Shown: positions 46,473-55,677 of the stretch, one piece after another
Numbering within the stretch: position 1 is the stretch's first letter
Layout: each line of letters starts with the position of its first letter
DNA from: Nansenia antarctica
Taxonomy: Eukaryota; Chordata; Actinopteri; Argentiniformes; Microstomatidae
Reading direction: 5' to 3'
Assembly (NCBI GenBank): GCA_963989245.1
Contig: OZ022344.1
Coordinates: 64,423,453-64,487,452, forward strand
DNA: 64,000 bases
Program-made: the position numbers and the translations under genes
Notes under the pieces: generated by a model
The model's input: only the letters and a program-made list of their open reading frames with translations
Database searches by the model: none
Told to the model about the DNA's origin: nothing

Positions 46473-46681
46473 CGGAAGCAACACTCCTCCACGATCCCAC
46501 GGTTCTGAGAGCGCCGACTGCTGGACCTGCTGGTAGGCCTACTGAAGTAGAAGCCTCTGTCCTCACAGACGAACTGCAGCGCGTCCACCAGCTCCCCGCC
46601 GCAGAGCGTCTCCGCCTGGGCCAGGTCCACCCAGCACAGCCAGGCCAGGGCCAGCACCAGCACCCCGCTGGACCCGGACAT
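46448..46681 (-). pseudogene. igf2: IGF2 retrocopy, unit 1, truncated at the array edge
   Basis: Same signal peptide, B domain and C domain as the copies at 49058 and 51897. At Glu-Glu-Cys-Cys-Phe-Arg (46473) it leaves the repeat and ends after six unrelated codons. The A domain loses two cysteines, so no hormone fold is possible. Confidence 0.85.
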
Positions 46682-46777
46682 CTGCTTCACCAGCTGCTAG
46701 TGCTGTCTTAAACCTTTATTTTTCACCATTAGCTGCCCGTAGCTGTGTGTGTGTCGTGTCTCGTGCAAACTGCAGCC

Positions 46778-47512
46778 TCAGAGTCCATGTGTTGAACAGC
46801 AGAACAGGTAGCAGCCGGGGGGAGGGGCCGGCGCCCTGCTTGTGAGTGGTTCCCTCCACGTGTCCTCCACAAACTTATCCAAGCCTGGGAGGACAGCGTT
46901 AGGAGGTTGGTCCTGTCGTTTCGCCCTCCTCCCGTAAAACAATTCCTTCTCCCAGAAGGACTCCGTCGTCGGGGGAGGGGAGGCAGGACGGGGGATCCCC
47001 AACACATCCGCCGCAGCTTCCAGGAGGCCCTGGAAGTCGTGGAGGAGTGATGGGGGGGCGATGGCGGGGAGCTCGTGAGCCTCTACCTGCCGCTCGCCCT
47101 CCTCAGAGCTCTCTGACCCTGACACCGACACCGACCACACAGCTGGTTGAGGGCGGCTTGATGCCAGGGCTGGCTGAGCGGGCGGGACCATCCCTACTCT
47201 GGGAGTCACCCGCCCAGAACGCCGCTCTGGGGCCTGTCCGGACGTATCATCGGCAGAGTTATCCGAGTCGGATAGCATCTCCGAGATAGCGCCCGTCAGG
47301 GGAACGCTCTCCTTGAACCAGGCCACCCTTCTACTCCTGTCCTCGACGGAAAGGAGAGAGCAGGGGAGGCAGCTGGGGGAGGCGACCAACGCCGCCTCGG
47401 CATGTTCGGGGCCGAGGCAGACGTGGCAGTAGTCGTGTCCGTCCTCCGCTGCTAGGGAGCGGCAGCGGCAGGAGTCCCGGAGAAACTTCTTTATCGGCGG
47501 CGGACGATCCAT
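46778..47512 (-). CDS. DIRS-like gag frame, unit 1
   Basis: The 244-residue frame starts MDRPPPIKKFLRDS and has a cysteine/histidine cluster (CRCRSLAAEDGHDYCHVCLG then HAEAAL and CLPC), an acidic Ser-rich middle and a WEKELFYGRRAKRQ segment. Fish DIRS-type tyrosine-recombinase retrotransposons have a gag with the same C..C..DGH..C..CLG..HA pattern. No reverse transcriptase or recombinase follows; the IGF2 frame does. Identical in units 1 and 2. Confidence 0.65.
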   Translation of the reverse strand: MDRPPPIKKFLRDSCRCRSLAAEDGHDYCHVCLGPEHAEAALVASPSCLPCSLLSVEDRSRRVAWFKESVPLTGAISEMLSDSDNSADDTSGQAPERRSGRVTPRVGMVPPAQPALASSRPQPAVWSVSVSGSESSEEGERQVEAHELPAIAPPSLLHDFQGLLEAAADVLGIPRPASPPPTTESFWEKELFYGRRAKRQDQPPNAVLPGLDKFVEDTWREPLTSRAPAPPPGCYLFCCSTHGL

Positions 47513-47620
47513 CTCGAAGGGAAACGCTGGCGGGTCCTCCAGTCTAGTAGTCGTCCTTCTCAGTCTTCAGATTTCAACCCGTGCTGAACTTTTTGGGAGA
47601 ATGAGGGAGCGAAGTACGCC

Positions 47621-47630
47621 CCTTTATATA
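47621..47630 (-). promoter_or_regulatory. TATA box of unit 1 gag promoter
   Basis: TATATAAAGG on the minus strand, about 110 bases before the gag start codon, in GC-rich surroundings. Confidence 0.6.
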
Positions 47631-47639
47631 GCACCCCAG

Positions 47640-48190
47640 GCGGGCGCAGGCATTGAAATATTCAGTCATTGGCTACTTTAGGTAGCGGGTAAACCAATAG
47701 GAGCAGAGCTCCCCTATGGGGCGGAGCTCCACGATATAGAACAGGTATGAATTAGCAGTCGAATGGAAGAGGCGAGTAGGCTAAATTCATCAAATAACAT
47801 ACATGAGGTACTTCAAATACAAACACGATCTTGAACAGAATAAATAACACAACAAATGTATTATTGTTTCACATATTATATATAATCACCATTATACTGT
47901 GTTGCAACTATTTTATGGAGCATTTTATTATTATTTAAAATTCCTGTTTCCATCAGTATTTCTGAGGAAATTATGTGCTGTAATTATGAGGAAACGTCCA
48001 TGTCAATGCCATATTGCAACAATGGCTACTTTCTGGCCTGCATAAACAACACAAAAAACGATTACCAAAGATTACCAAGTGATGCTGTATAATGGTTCCC
48101 AAACAAACAAGTATCAATACAGATTTGCTATTCTACTAATTTCACACAAATCACCATTAAAAAACTGGCTGATAATACAGTGCATTAAAA
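47640..48190. other. AT-rich part of the array unit
   Basis: No coding content. Unit 2 equivalent is 50469-51029. Confidence 0.5.
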
Positions 48191-48364
48191 AGTGTTTAAC
48201 CTCAAACCGATTAAAACAACAATATCTTATGTGCAAGACTGTTTGTATACTTCTATAAAATCAAAGAAAAGAAAACATGAAATACCAATAAGAAATCATC
48301 ACAACAAGCACCTGGGGAAACTCACAACAGACCAAATCAATTATACCAACTGTTTTCAAGTGTT

Positions 48365-48990
48365 AATTGAATGAGGGTTGGGACTAGAAGCAGGGTTAGT
48401 ATTGGGGATAGAAAGAGGGTTGAAAGTAGTGTTGGGGCTAGGGTTAAGGTTAGGGTTGGGGTCCGGCTCAGGGATAGGGCCGGGGTTGGGGCTATGCTTG
48501 GGGTTAGGGTTGGGGTTAGGCTTAAGGTTAGTGGCGATCTGTCCTTGTGTCTCAGGAGTTTCACCACAATGGGCCTCGGTCGGTCTCCCCCAGGTTTCCC
48601 TGTGCGGTGTGCCCTCTCCACCTCGATCTCCCGTTGTAGCTGTAACTTTTCCGCCACAACCTTTTGTTGATGCAGTAGTTCTGATACCTGCGTTAGTGAA
48701 ACGTACTCTTCATCTGGCTTCACTTCAGCTTTTTTCGGTGGCATTTTGACAGAACAGTCAATAGAAGTGACTTCTTTCAAATCTCAGACTCAACTTAGAC
48801 GTGAGTATATGGATGGATGTATCTGTTTGTCCAGTGAGCTGTTGGACCCAGTAGTGATGGCATGTGGTGTGTGTCCTGATGTTTGTCTTGACAGTAAGCA
48901 TGGCCTTGACTGTGTCCACTGTGAATCTATTCCTACTATCAGTCCATATATCATTCATAAGAGAGCCCTGTTACTTGTATAATATTATAA
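48365..48990 (-). mobile_element. L1 5' region with ORF1 remnant and GGGTTA-like repeats, unit 1
   Basis: On the minus strand, a leader is followed by MPPKKAEVKPDEEYVSLTQV, then directly by EIEVERAHRTGKPGGDRPRP, the start and RNA-binding centre of fish L1 ORF1 with the coiled coil deleted. It then passes into degenerate AACCCT/AACCCC repeats (48370-48530). Confidence 0.65.
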
Positions 48991-49057
48991 TATAATTTAA
49001 ACAATGGATTATCAGGTAAGATATAATGCTACACATCACAATGCTAACTTAAGCTAG

Positions 49058-49510
49058 CTACATATGATTTTCAATGTTGGATGAGCAGCTAACGTTAGCT
49101 AGATAGCCCCTCCGGAGCCTCTGGGCCGCCTTCCGCTGCCATACCTCGTATTTGGAATACTTCACGGTCACGTGCTGTTTTCTGGGGACGTCCTGTTTGA
49201 GTGTGGGCATCACAGGACCCTGTAGGGAGGTGGCCGACACGTCCCGCTCCGACTTGGCCGGCTTGGCGCAGTACTGCTCCAACAGGTTCAGGTCGCAGCT
49301 ACGGAAGCAACACTCCTCCACGATCCCACGGTTCTGAGAGCGCCGACTGCTGGACCTGCTGGTAGGCCTACTGAAGTAGAAGCCTCTGTCCTCACAGACG
49401 AACTGCAGCGCGTCCACCAGCTCCCCGCCGCAGAGCGTCTCCGCCTGGGCCAGGTCCACCCAGCACAGCCAGGCCAGGGCCAGCACCAGCACCCCGCTGG
49501 ACCCGGACAT
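49058..49510 (-). CDS. igf2: intronless IGF2 precursor-like frame, unit 2
   Basis: From ATG at 49510 the frame encodes about 150 residues: a hydrophobic signal peptide (VLVLALAWLCWVDLAQA), B domain (ETLCGGELVDALQFVCEDRG), C domain, A domain (GIVEECCFRSCDLNLLEQYC), D domain (AKPAKSERDVSATS) and an E-peptide part with KYSKYEVWQRKAAQRLRRG. All six cysteines are present. At the RRG site authentic E-peptide sequence ends and 15 unrelated codons follow. Vertebrate IGF2 genes have an intron between B and C domains and another in the E domain; here both are absent, so the copy is from spliced RNA. It lies 97 bases after the DIRS-like gag on the same strand. A hormone could be made if transcribed; that is untested. 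Confidence 0.88.
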   Translation of the reverse strand: MSGSSGVLVLALAWLCWVDLAQAETLCGGELVDALQFVCEDRGFYFSRPTSRSSSRRSQNRGIVEECCFRSCDLNLLEQYCAKPAKSERDVSATSLQGPVMPTLKQDVPRKQHVTVKYSKYEVWQRKAAQRLRRGYLANVSCSSNIENHM

Positions 49511-49543
49511 CTGCTTCACCAGCTGCTAGTGCTGTCTTAAACC

Positions 49544-49549
49544 TTTATT
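49544..49549 (-). terminator. AATAAA between gag and IGF2 (also 46715-46720 and 52383-52388)
   Basis: AATAAA on the minus strand lies between gag stop and IGF2 start in all three units. If used, it would end the transcript before IGF2. Confidence 0.5.
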
Positions 49550-49606
49550 TTTCACCATTAGCTGCCCGTAGCTGTGTGTGTGTCGTGTCTCGTGCAAACT
49601 GCAGCC

Positions 49607-50341
49607 TCAGAGTCCATGTGTTGAACAGCAGAACAGGTAGCAGCCGGGGGGAGGGGCCGGCGCCCTGCTTGTGAGTGGTTCCCTCCACGTGTCCTCCACA
49701 AACTTATCCAAGCCTGGGAGGACAGCGTTAGGAGGTTGGTCCTGTCGTTTCGCCCTCCTCCCGTAAAACAATTCCTTCTCCCAGAAGGACTCCGTCGTCG
49801 GGGGAGGGGAGGCAGGACGGGGGATCCCCAACACATCCGCCGCAGCTTCCAGGAGGCCCTGGAAGTCGTGGAGGAGTGATGGGGGGGCGATGGCGGGGAG
49901 CTCGTGAGCCTCTACCTGCCGCTCGCCCTCCTCAGAGCTCTCTGACCCTGACACCGACACCGACCACACAGCTGGTTGAGGGCGGCTTGATGCCAGGGCT
50001 GGCTGAGCGGGCGGGACCATCCCTACTCTGGGAGTCACCCGCCCAGAACGCCGCTCTGGGGCCTGTCCGGACGTATCATCGGCAGAGTTATCCGAGTCGG
50101 ATAGCATCTCCGAGATAGCGCCCGTCAGGGGAACGCTCTCCTTGAACCAGGCCACCCTTCTACTCCTGTCCTCGACGGAAAGGAGAGAGCAGGGGAGGCA
50201 GCTGGGGGAGGCGACCAACGCCGCCTCGGCATGTTCGGGGCCGAGGCAGACGTGGCAGTAGTCGTGTCCGTCCTCCGCTGCTAGGGAGCGGCAGCGGCAG
50301 GAGTCCCGGAGAAACTTCTTTATCGGCGGCGGACGATCCAT
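49607..50341 (-). CDS. DIRS-like gag frame, unit 2
   Basis: Same 244-codon frame as at 46778, unbroken. It is 97 bases upstream of the start codon of the unit 2 IGF2 frame. A leaky or reinitiating ribosome could in principle reach both from one transcript. Confidence 0.65.
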   Translation of the reverse strand: MDRPPPIKKFLRDSCRCRSLAAEDGHDYCHVCLGPEHAEAALVASPSCLPCSLLSVEDRSRRVAWFKESVPLTGAISEMLSDSDNSADDTSGQAPERRSGRVTPRVGMVPPAQPALASSRPQPAVWSVSVSGSESSEEGERQVEAHELPAIAPPSLLHDFQGLLEAAADVLGIPRPASPPPTTESFWEKELFYGRRAKRQDQPPNAVLPGLDKFVEDTWREPLTSRAPAPPPGCYLFCCSTHGL

Positions 50342-50449
50342 CTCGAAGGGAAACGCTGGCGGGTCCTCCAGTCTAGTAGTCGTCCTTCTCAGTCTTCAGA
50401 TTTCAACCCGTGCTGAACTTTTTGGGAGAATGAGGGAGCGAAGTACGCC

Positions 50450-50459
50450 CCTTTATATA
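50450..50459 (-). promoter_or_regulatory. TATA box of unit 2 gag promoter
   Basis: TATATAAAGG as in unit 1. It is upstream of both the gag and the IGF2 frame of unit 2. Unit 3 lacks it. Confidence 0.6.
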
Positions 50460-51203
50460 GCACCCCAGGCGGGCGCAGGCATTGAAAAATTCAGTCATTG
50501 GCTACTTTAGGTAGCGGGTAAACCAATAGGAGCAGAGCTCCCCTATGGGGCGGAGCTCCACGATATAGAACAGGTATGAATTAGCAGTCGAATGGAAGAG
50601 GCGAGTAGGCTAAATTCATCAAATAACATACATGAGGTACTTCAAATACAAACACGATCTTGAACAGAATAAATAACACAACAAATGTATTATTGTTTCA
50701 CATATTATATATATTCACATTGTTTCACCATTATACTGTGTTGCAACTATTTTATGGAGCATTTTATTATTATTTAAAATTCCTGTTTCCATCAGTATTT
50801 CTGAGGAAATAATGTGCTGTAATTATGAAGAAACGTCCATGTCAATGCCATATTGCAACAATGGCTACTTTCTGGCCTGCATAAACAACACAAAAAACGA
50901 TTACCAAAGATTACCAAGTGATGCTGTATAATGGTTCCCAAACAAACAAGTATCAATACAGATTTGCTATTCTACTAATTTCACACAAATCACCATTAAA
51001 AAACTGGCTGATAATACAGTGCATTAAAAAGTGTTTAACCTCAAACCGATTAAAACAACAATATCTTATGTGCAAGACTGTTTGTATACTTCTATAAAAT
51101 CAAAGAAAAGAAAACATGAAATACCAATAAGAAATCATCACAACAAGCACCTGGGGAAACTCACAACAGACCAAATCAATTATACCAACTGTTTTCAAGT
51201 GTT

Positions 51204-51829
51204 AATTGAATGAGGGTTGGGACTAGAAGCAGGGTTAGTATTGGGGATAGAAAGAGGGTTGAAAGTAGTGTTGGGGCTAGGGTTAAGGTTAGGGTTGGGG
51301 TCCGGCTCAGGGATAGGGCCGGGGTTGGGGCTATGCTTGGGGTTAGGGTTGGGGTTAGGCTTAAGGTTAGTGGCGATCTGTCCTTGTGTCTCAGGAGTTT
51401 CACCACAATGGGCCTCGGTCGGTCTCCCCCAGGTTTCCCTGTGCGGTGTGCCCTCTCCACCTCGATCTCCCGTTGTAGCTGTAACTTTTCCGCCACAACC
51501 TTTTGTTGATGCAGTAGTTCTGATACCTGCGTTAGTGAAACGTACTCTTCATCTGGCTTCACTTCAGCTTTTTTCGGTGGCATTTTGACAGAACAGTCAA
51601 TAGAAGTGACTTCTTTCAAATCTCAGACTCAACTTAGACGTGAGTATATGGATGGATGTATCTGTTTGTCCAGTGAGCTGTTGGACCCAGTAGTGATGGC
51701 ATGTGGTGTGTGTCCTGATGTTTGTTTTGACAGTAAGCATGGCCTTGACTGTGTCCACTGTGAATCTATTCCTACTATCAGTCCATATATCATTCATAAG
51801 AGAGCCCTGTTACTTGTATAATATTATAA
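51204..51829 (-). mobile_element. L1 5' region with ORF1 remnant, unit 2
   Basis: Same sequence as at 48365-48990, with one or two substitutions. Confidence 0.65.
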
Positions 51830-51896
51830 TATAATTTAAACAATGGATTATCAGGTAAGATATAATGCTACACATCACAATGCTAACTTAAGCTAG

Positions 51897-52349
51897 CTAC
51901 ATATGATTTTCAATGTTGGATGAGCAGCTAACGTTAGCTAGATAGCCCCTCCAGAGCCTCTGGGCCGCCTTCCGCTGCCATACCTCGTATTTGGAATACT
52001 TCACGGTCACGTGCTGTTTTCTGGGGACGTCCTGTTTGAGTGCGGGCATCACAGGACCCTGTAGGGAGGTGGCCGACACGTCCCGCTCCGACTTGGCCGG
52101 CTTGGCGCAGTACTGCTCCAACAGGTTCAGGTCGCAGCTACGGAAGCAACACTCCTCCACGATCCCACGGTTCTGAGAGCGCCGACTGCTGGACCTGCTG
52201 GTAGGCCTACTGAAGTAGAAGCCTCTGTCCTCACAGACGAACTGCAGCGCGTCCACCAGCTCCCCGCCGCAGAGCGTCTCCGCCTGGGCCAGGTCCACCC
52301 AGCACAGCCAGGCCAGGGCCAGCACCAGCACCCCGCTGGACCCGGACAT
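51897..52349 (-). CDS. igf2: intronless IGF2 precursor-like frame, unit 3
   Basis: Like the unit 2 copy, with all cysteines and the signal peptide. Differences include Ala for Thr in the E peptide (VMPALKQ, as in authentic fish IGF2) and Trp for Arg in RLWRG, next to the site where the E peptide is left. The codon before CAG/CCG upstream of the ATG also differs. The gag upstream of this copy is frameshifted. Confidence 0.88.
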   Translation of the reverse strand: MSGSSGVLVLALAWLCWVDLAQAETLCGGELVDALQFVCEDRGFYFSRPTSRSSSRRSQNRGIVEECCFRSCDLNLLEQYCAKPAKSERDVSATSLQGPVMPALKQDVPRKQHVTVKYSKYEVWQRKAAQRLWRGYLANVSCSSNIENHM

Positions 52350-52445
52350 CGGCTTCACCAGCTGCTAGTGCTGTCTTAAACCTTTATTTTTCACCATTAG
52401 CTGCCCGTAGCTGTGTGTGTGTCGTGTCTCGTGCAAACTGCAGCC

Positions 52446-52770
52446 TCAGAGTCCATGTGTTGAACAGCAGAACAGGTAGCAGCCGGGGGGAGCGGCCGGC
52501 GCCCTGCTTGTGAGTGGTTTCCTCCACGTGTCCTCCACAAACTTATCCAAGCCTGGGAGGACAGCGTTAGGAGGTTGGTCCTGTCGTTTCGCCCTCCTCC
52601 CGTAAAACAATTCCTTCTCCCAGAAGGACTCCGTCGTCGGGGGACGGGAGGGGAGGCAGGACGGGGGATCCCCAACACATCCGCCGCAGCTTCCAGGAGG
52701 CCCTGGAAGTCGTGGAGGAGTGATGGGGGGGCGATGGCGGGGAGCTCGTGAGCCTCTACCTGCCGCTCGA
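52446..52770 (-). pseudogene. DIRS-like gag, unit 3, deleted and frameshifted
   Basis: Only the second half remains, with 5 extra bases (GACGG-type) near 52645 that shift the frame. The promoter and first half are lost in the 1.06-kb deletion. Confidence 0.7.
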
Positions 52771-52990
52771 TCACCATTAAAAAACTGGCTGATAATACAG
52801 TGCATTAAAAAGTGTTTAACCTCAAACCGATTAAAACAACAATATCTTATGTGCAAGACTGTTTGTATACTTCTATAAAATCAAAGAAAAGAAAACATGA
52901 AATACCAATAAGAAATCATCACAACAAGCACCTGGGGAAACTCACAACAGACCAAATCAATTATACCAACTGTTTTCAAGTGTTAATTGA

Positions 52991-53315
52991 CCACTGTAAG
53001 AGGACTTTAAACTGTTTTTGTCTTGTAGACTGTGGCAAGTCCACCCTCCTGGGAGCGGAGTGGATGAAGAAGAACGCCCACCGGCTGGAAGGGAAGGTCC
53101 AGGAGCCTGCTTTTCTTCAATTGAACAAAATACAGAGAGAGGAAATAGAGGCTAAATTGAAACTGACTGAAGACGAACAAGAACGTCAATTGCTGGACAT
53201 TTTTTTGTTTGAATTTGAACTTAAAATGGATTATGATTTATTTCTGTTAGAGGTCAAGGACAATCTTGGCATCCCTGTGTGCGCAAGTTTCAAGGCTCCC
53301 AGTTCGGAAGAGTGA
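52991..53315 (+). CDS. possible exon of an unidentified protein at the array's right edge
   Basis: After TGTCTTGTAG (acceptor-like, ends 53029) the plus strand encodes about 95 residues: CGKSTLLGAEWMKKNAHRLE, then QREEIEAKLKLTEDEQERQL and FKAPSSEE with TGA 53313-53315. Composition is protein-like (charged helix). The GKST resembles a P-loop but lacks its usual context. I do not recognise the family. Confidence 0.4.
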
Positions 53316-53319
53316 TTGA

Positions 53320-54060
53320 TTAATTAGTGTGCTTGCAGTCGCAAATATAAAACTGAATCTGAACAGTAGTGTAAACTACATGTTGGTCACATTACCCCAA
53401 ACGATAACGGTGGATGACTGATGGCCTTATTCACTTATTCCTTCCAGCTAGAGTCTGGATCTAGCTAGAGTTAGAGTCATGTCAGATGGAGGGGCTTATG
53501 ACACGTGCATGCTGTCTGAGTCAGTCCATCCTCTCCATGGCCGTGGGTTAGATGTGGCTACAGGCCCCACGCTTTCAACTGCCAGGCTCGCCCTCCGTCT
53601 CTCTGGGGCCCACGTCCAGGATCGGCCTGGTGACAGACTAGACAGCATTATTAACATTGGCCATGGAATTGTCCTGCCGGAGACCGGCTGTTACCCATTG
53701 ACGCATCCTGTCTGTCCATAGCTCCCGCTCTGTAGCATCTCCACTCCTCCTTACGGTGGTGACAATACCCGGTCCCTTGTGGGGGTCACTACACTCATGG
53801 TTCTGCTTGTAGAAATGCCACTATGGTGGTGACAATACCCGGTCCCTTGTGGGGGTCACTACACTCCTCATTGGTGTGGTTAATCTCATGGTTCTGCTTG
53901 TTTGAGGTTTTCCCAAAGAAGATATATATGTATATGTACACATGCTATATTTCGGTTAACCTACACAATGTTTTTACTTGATTCCAGCTAATTTGTGAAT
54001 GAATACGTTTTTGTTTGTGTATGGTCAATCCATTTTTATGTAAATATGGTTTCATGCTGT
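53320..54060. other. no gene; short 72-bp local duplication
   Basis: GGTGGTGACAATACCCGGTC and following bases occur at 53754-53797 and again at 53825-53868. Confidence 0.5.
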
Positions 54061-54061
54061 A

Positions 54062-54286
54062 TTGATTTACAAAACATTGAGAAAGGATTTGGTAAACCAA
54101 GTATTTCATGCGTCATATGGTAAGAAGAGGGGTGTGGCCATAGTAATTAATACATCTCTACCATTCTCTGAAGAGAAAGGGATAAAAGATAATAGGAGAA
54201 GATATGTAATGGTTGACCCTATTACATTAACCATAGCTAAAAATAATGAATCTTCTTTTCATTTCATACCTATTAGTTTACTCTAA
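54062..54286 (+). pseudogene. L1 endonuclease fragment
   Basis: VFHASYGKKRGVAIVINTSL then FSEEKGIKDNRRRYVMV is the middle of an L1/Tx1 APE-type endonuclease. No other part of the element is nearby on this strand. Confidence 0.7.
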
Positions 54287-54370
54287 CGAATTAAAATGAT
54301 TAACAAGCATAATGGCACAGAGAATGCAGAGATGTGTATATATACAAAGGGTTGAAATATATGTTATTAT

Positions 54371-54714
54371 TAGTGTTGTTCCGATACCATATTTTGATCC
54401 CGATACCGATACCGATACCTGACCGTGCAGTACTTGCCGATACCGAGTACCGATCCGATACCACGGCGTTTGAAAAAACAAAACAAAAAAACATGTTTTT
54501 TGAGCCGCATACTCACCTTGATGTAAAATTATTGCTAACACTTAGTCTGGCACTGCTCAAAACCTTTGTAAAACTCGTAAAGTCTTTGTAAAACTCAAGT
54601 AAAAAAATAAATTAAAAAATACGTTTTTGTAAAGTACTCGCTGATACCGATACCAGCATTTTTGTGCGTATCGGTGGCCATGCCGATACTAGTATCGGTA
54701 TCGGAACAACACTA
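54371..54714. mobile_element. complete hAT MITE with perfect TIRs and 8-bp target duplication
   Basis: The ends TAGTGTTGTTCCGATACC (left) and its exact complement (right) are 18-base perfect inverted repeats, extended inward by GATACCGATACC-like runs. Flanks GTTATTAT at 54363-54370 and 54715-54722 are identical. Length 344 bases, no coding capacity. Confidence 0.92.
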
Positions 54715-54722
54715 GTTATTAT

Positions 54723-55180
54723 TATTATTACTTTATTATCACATAACAGCAATTTGAAGCAAACTATGGAAAATGTATAACTGAGTAGTGAAATACTCAG
54801 AAATAGTGAAATACATTCTTAGAAATGTCTACCGTGTCATGATTACAAAGATACCACTTGAACACACAGACTGTGACACATTGGGCACACACGCGCGCGA
54901 AACACACACACAACACACAGTGTCAGATCTACTAACGGGTCTTCGTCGTCATCGCGAATCATAGCGCTACCTACGGCCGGAAAGGGCAGAACCTATGGCC
55001 GGAACCGGAAAAATATGACCGGATGGGAAAATATGGTACCTACAACGGTACCATGTGGAGGTGAAGCAGATACGGTAGCGACGAAGTAAGATGGGGTGGG
55101 TTGACACGTTGCACACGCATACTCAAGCCCAGTTTATGATTCTGCGTAAAATTTACGGAAAATAAATAAATTAACATCAG
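54723..55180. other. no recognisable gene
   Basis: Short ATT run, then unassigned sequence with a mirrored CTACGGCCGGAA motif near 54970-55000. Confidence 0.4.
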
Positions 55181-55183
55181 GTG

Positions 55184-55378
55184 GTCTAGTGGATAGTGAG
55201 TTGGACTTGTGATCGGAAGGTTGTGAGTTCAAATCCCGCCTGAAGCCACACCACTACTAGTGTGCCCTTGGGTAAGGCACTTAGCCCTCAGTTACTCCAG
55301 GGGGAATGTCCCAGTAATTCGTAATTGTAAGTCGCTTTGGATAAAAGCGTCTGCTAAATGGCAAAATTATTATTATAA
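55184..55378 (+). mobile_element. tRNA-derived SINE, full-length
   Basis: The head has box A-like GGTGGTCTAGTGGATAGTGA and box B-like GTGAGTTCAAATCCC. The tail has the conserved GTAAGTCGCTTTGGATAAAA and GCGTCTGCTAAATG, followed by an ATT run. It is typical of teleost tRNA-derived SINEs. Confidence 0.8.
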
Positions 55379-55383
55379 ATTAT

Positions 55384-55476
55384 TACTTTAGGAAGGACAC
55401 TCCTGCCTGTTTGAGTCTCATAGTCCTTCACATGGGAGTACAGTTCCAGCAGGAAATCACTTTGACACATATAATA

Positions 55477-55507
<31 letters not shown>

Positions 55508-55677
55508 CGGAGGGGGAAAGTGCTGTAACTGCAGACTGATGATAACAACTTCAGTGTCTTCTCTCCTGTCTGCTCCTCCCACTCTGCTGCGTGACAGAAG
55601 AGCTTCCCCAGGAACTTCTCATCAAACTTATCACAACTGTACTTGAGCATGAAGAAGAGAGAATGATTGAGACTCAA
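55384..55677 (-). pseudogene. truncated copy of fish NLR-like receptor exons
   Basis: Minus strand: CDKFDEKFLGKLFCHAAEW and SVCSYSTFPLRDDDDDDD, with the Asp run coming from an ATC/GAT microsatellite (55480-55506), then LLELYSHVKDYETQTGRSVL. The same modules are at 61268-61595. Ends abruptly at the SINE tail. I recall this repeat family from uncharacterised fish NACHT-LRR proteins; the placement is tentative. Confidence 0.5.

Larger units (their letters stand above)
46473..52990 (-). repeat. tandem array of a 2.83-kb IGF2/DIRS-like/L1 composite unit
   Basis: Unit 1 is 46473-49301 (2829 bases), unit 2 is 49302-52140 (2839 bases, with a 10-base insertion near 50715) and unit 3 is 52141-52990 with a deletion of about 1060 bases at 52770. 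Copies are almost identical, with a handful of substitutions. On the minus strand each full unit runs: AT-rich region, TATA promoter, DIRS-like gag, intronless IGF2 frame, L1 5' piece with GGGTTA-like repeats. The left edge of the array cuts through IGF2 and the right edge through the AT-rich part. Confidence 0.92.

Noticed and set aside
46729..47007. 92-codon minus-strand frame overlapping the DIRS-like gag
   Set aside because: Out-of-frame shadow of the gag frame.
48371..48749. Plus-strand frames of 99 and 123 codons in the IGF2 units
   Set aside because: Translations of GGGTTA-like repeats opposite the L1 ORF1 remnant.
46448..52358. Genuine multi-exon igf2 locus
   Set aside because: B, C and E-domain sequences are contiguous without the known introns and the E peptide is cut short, so these are retrocopies.
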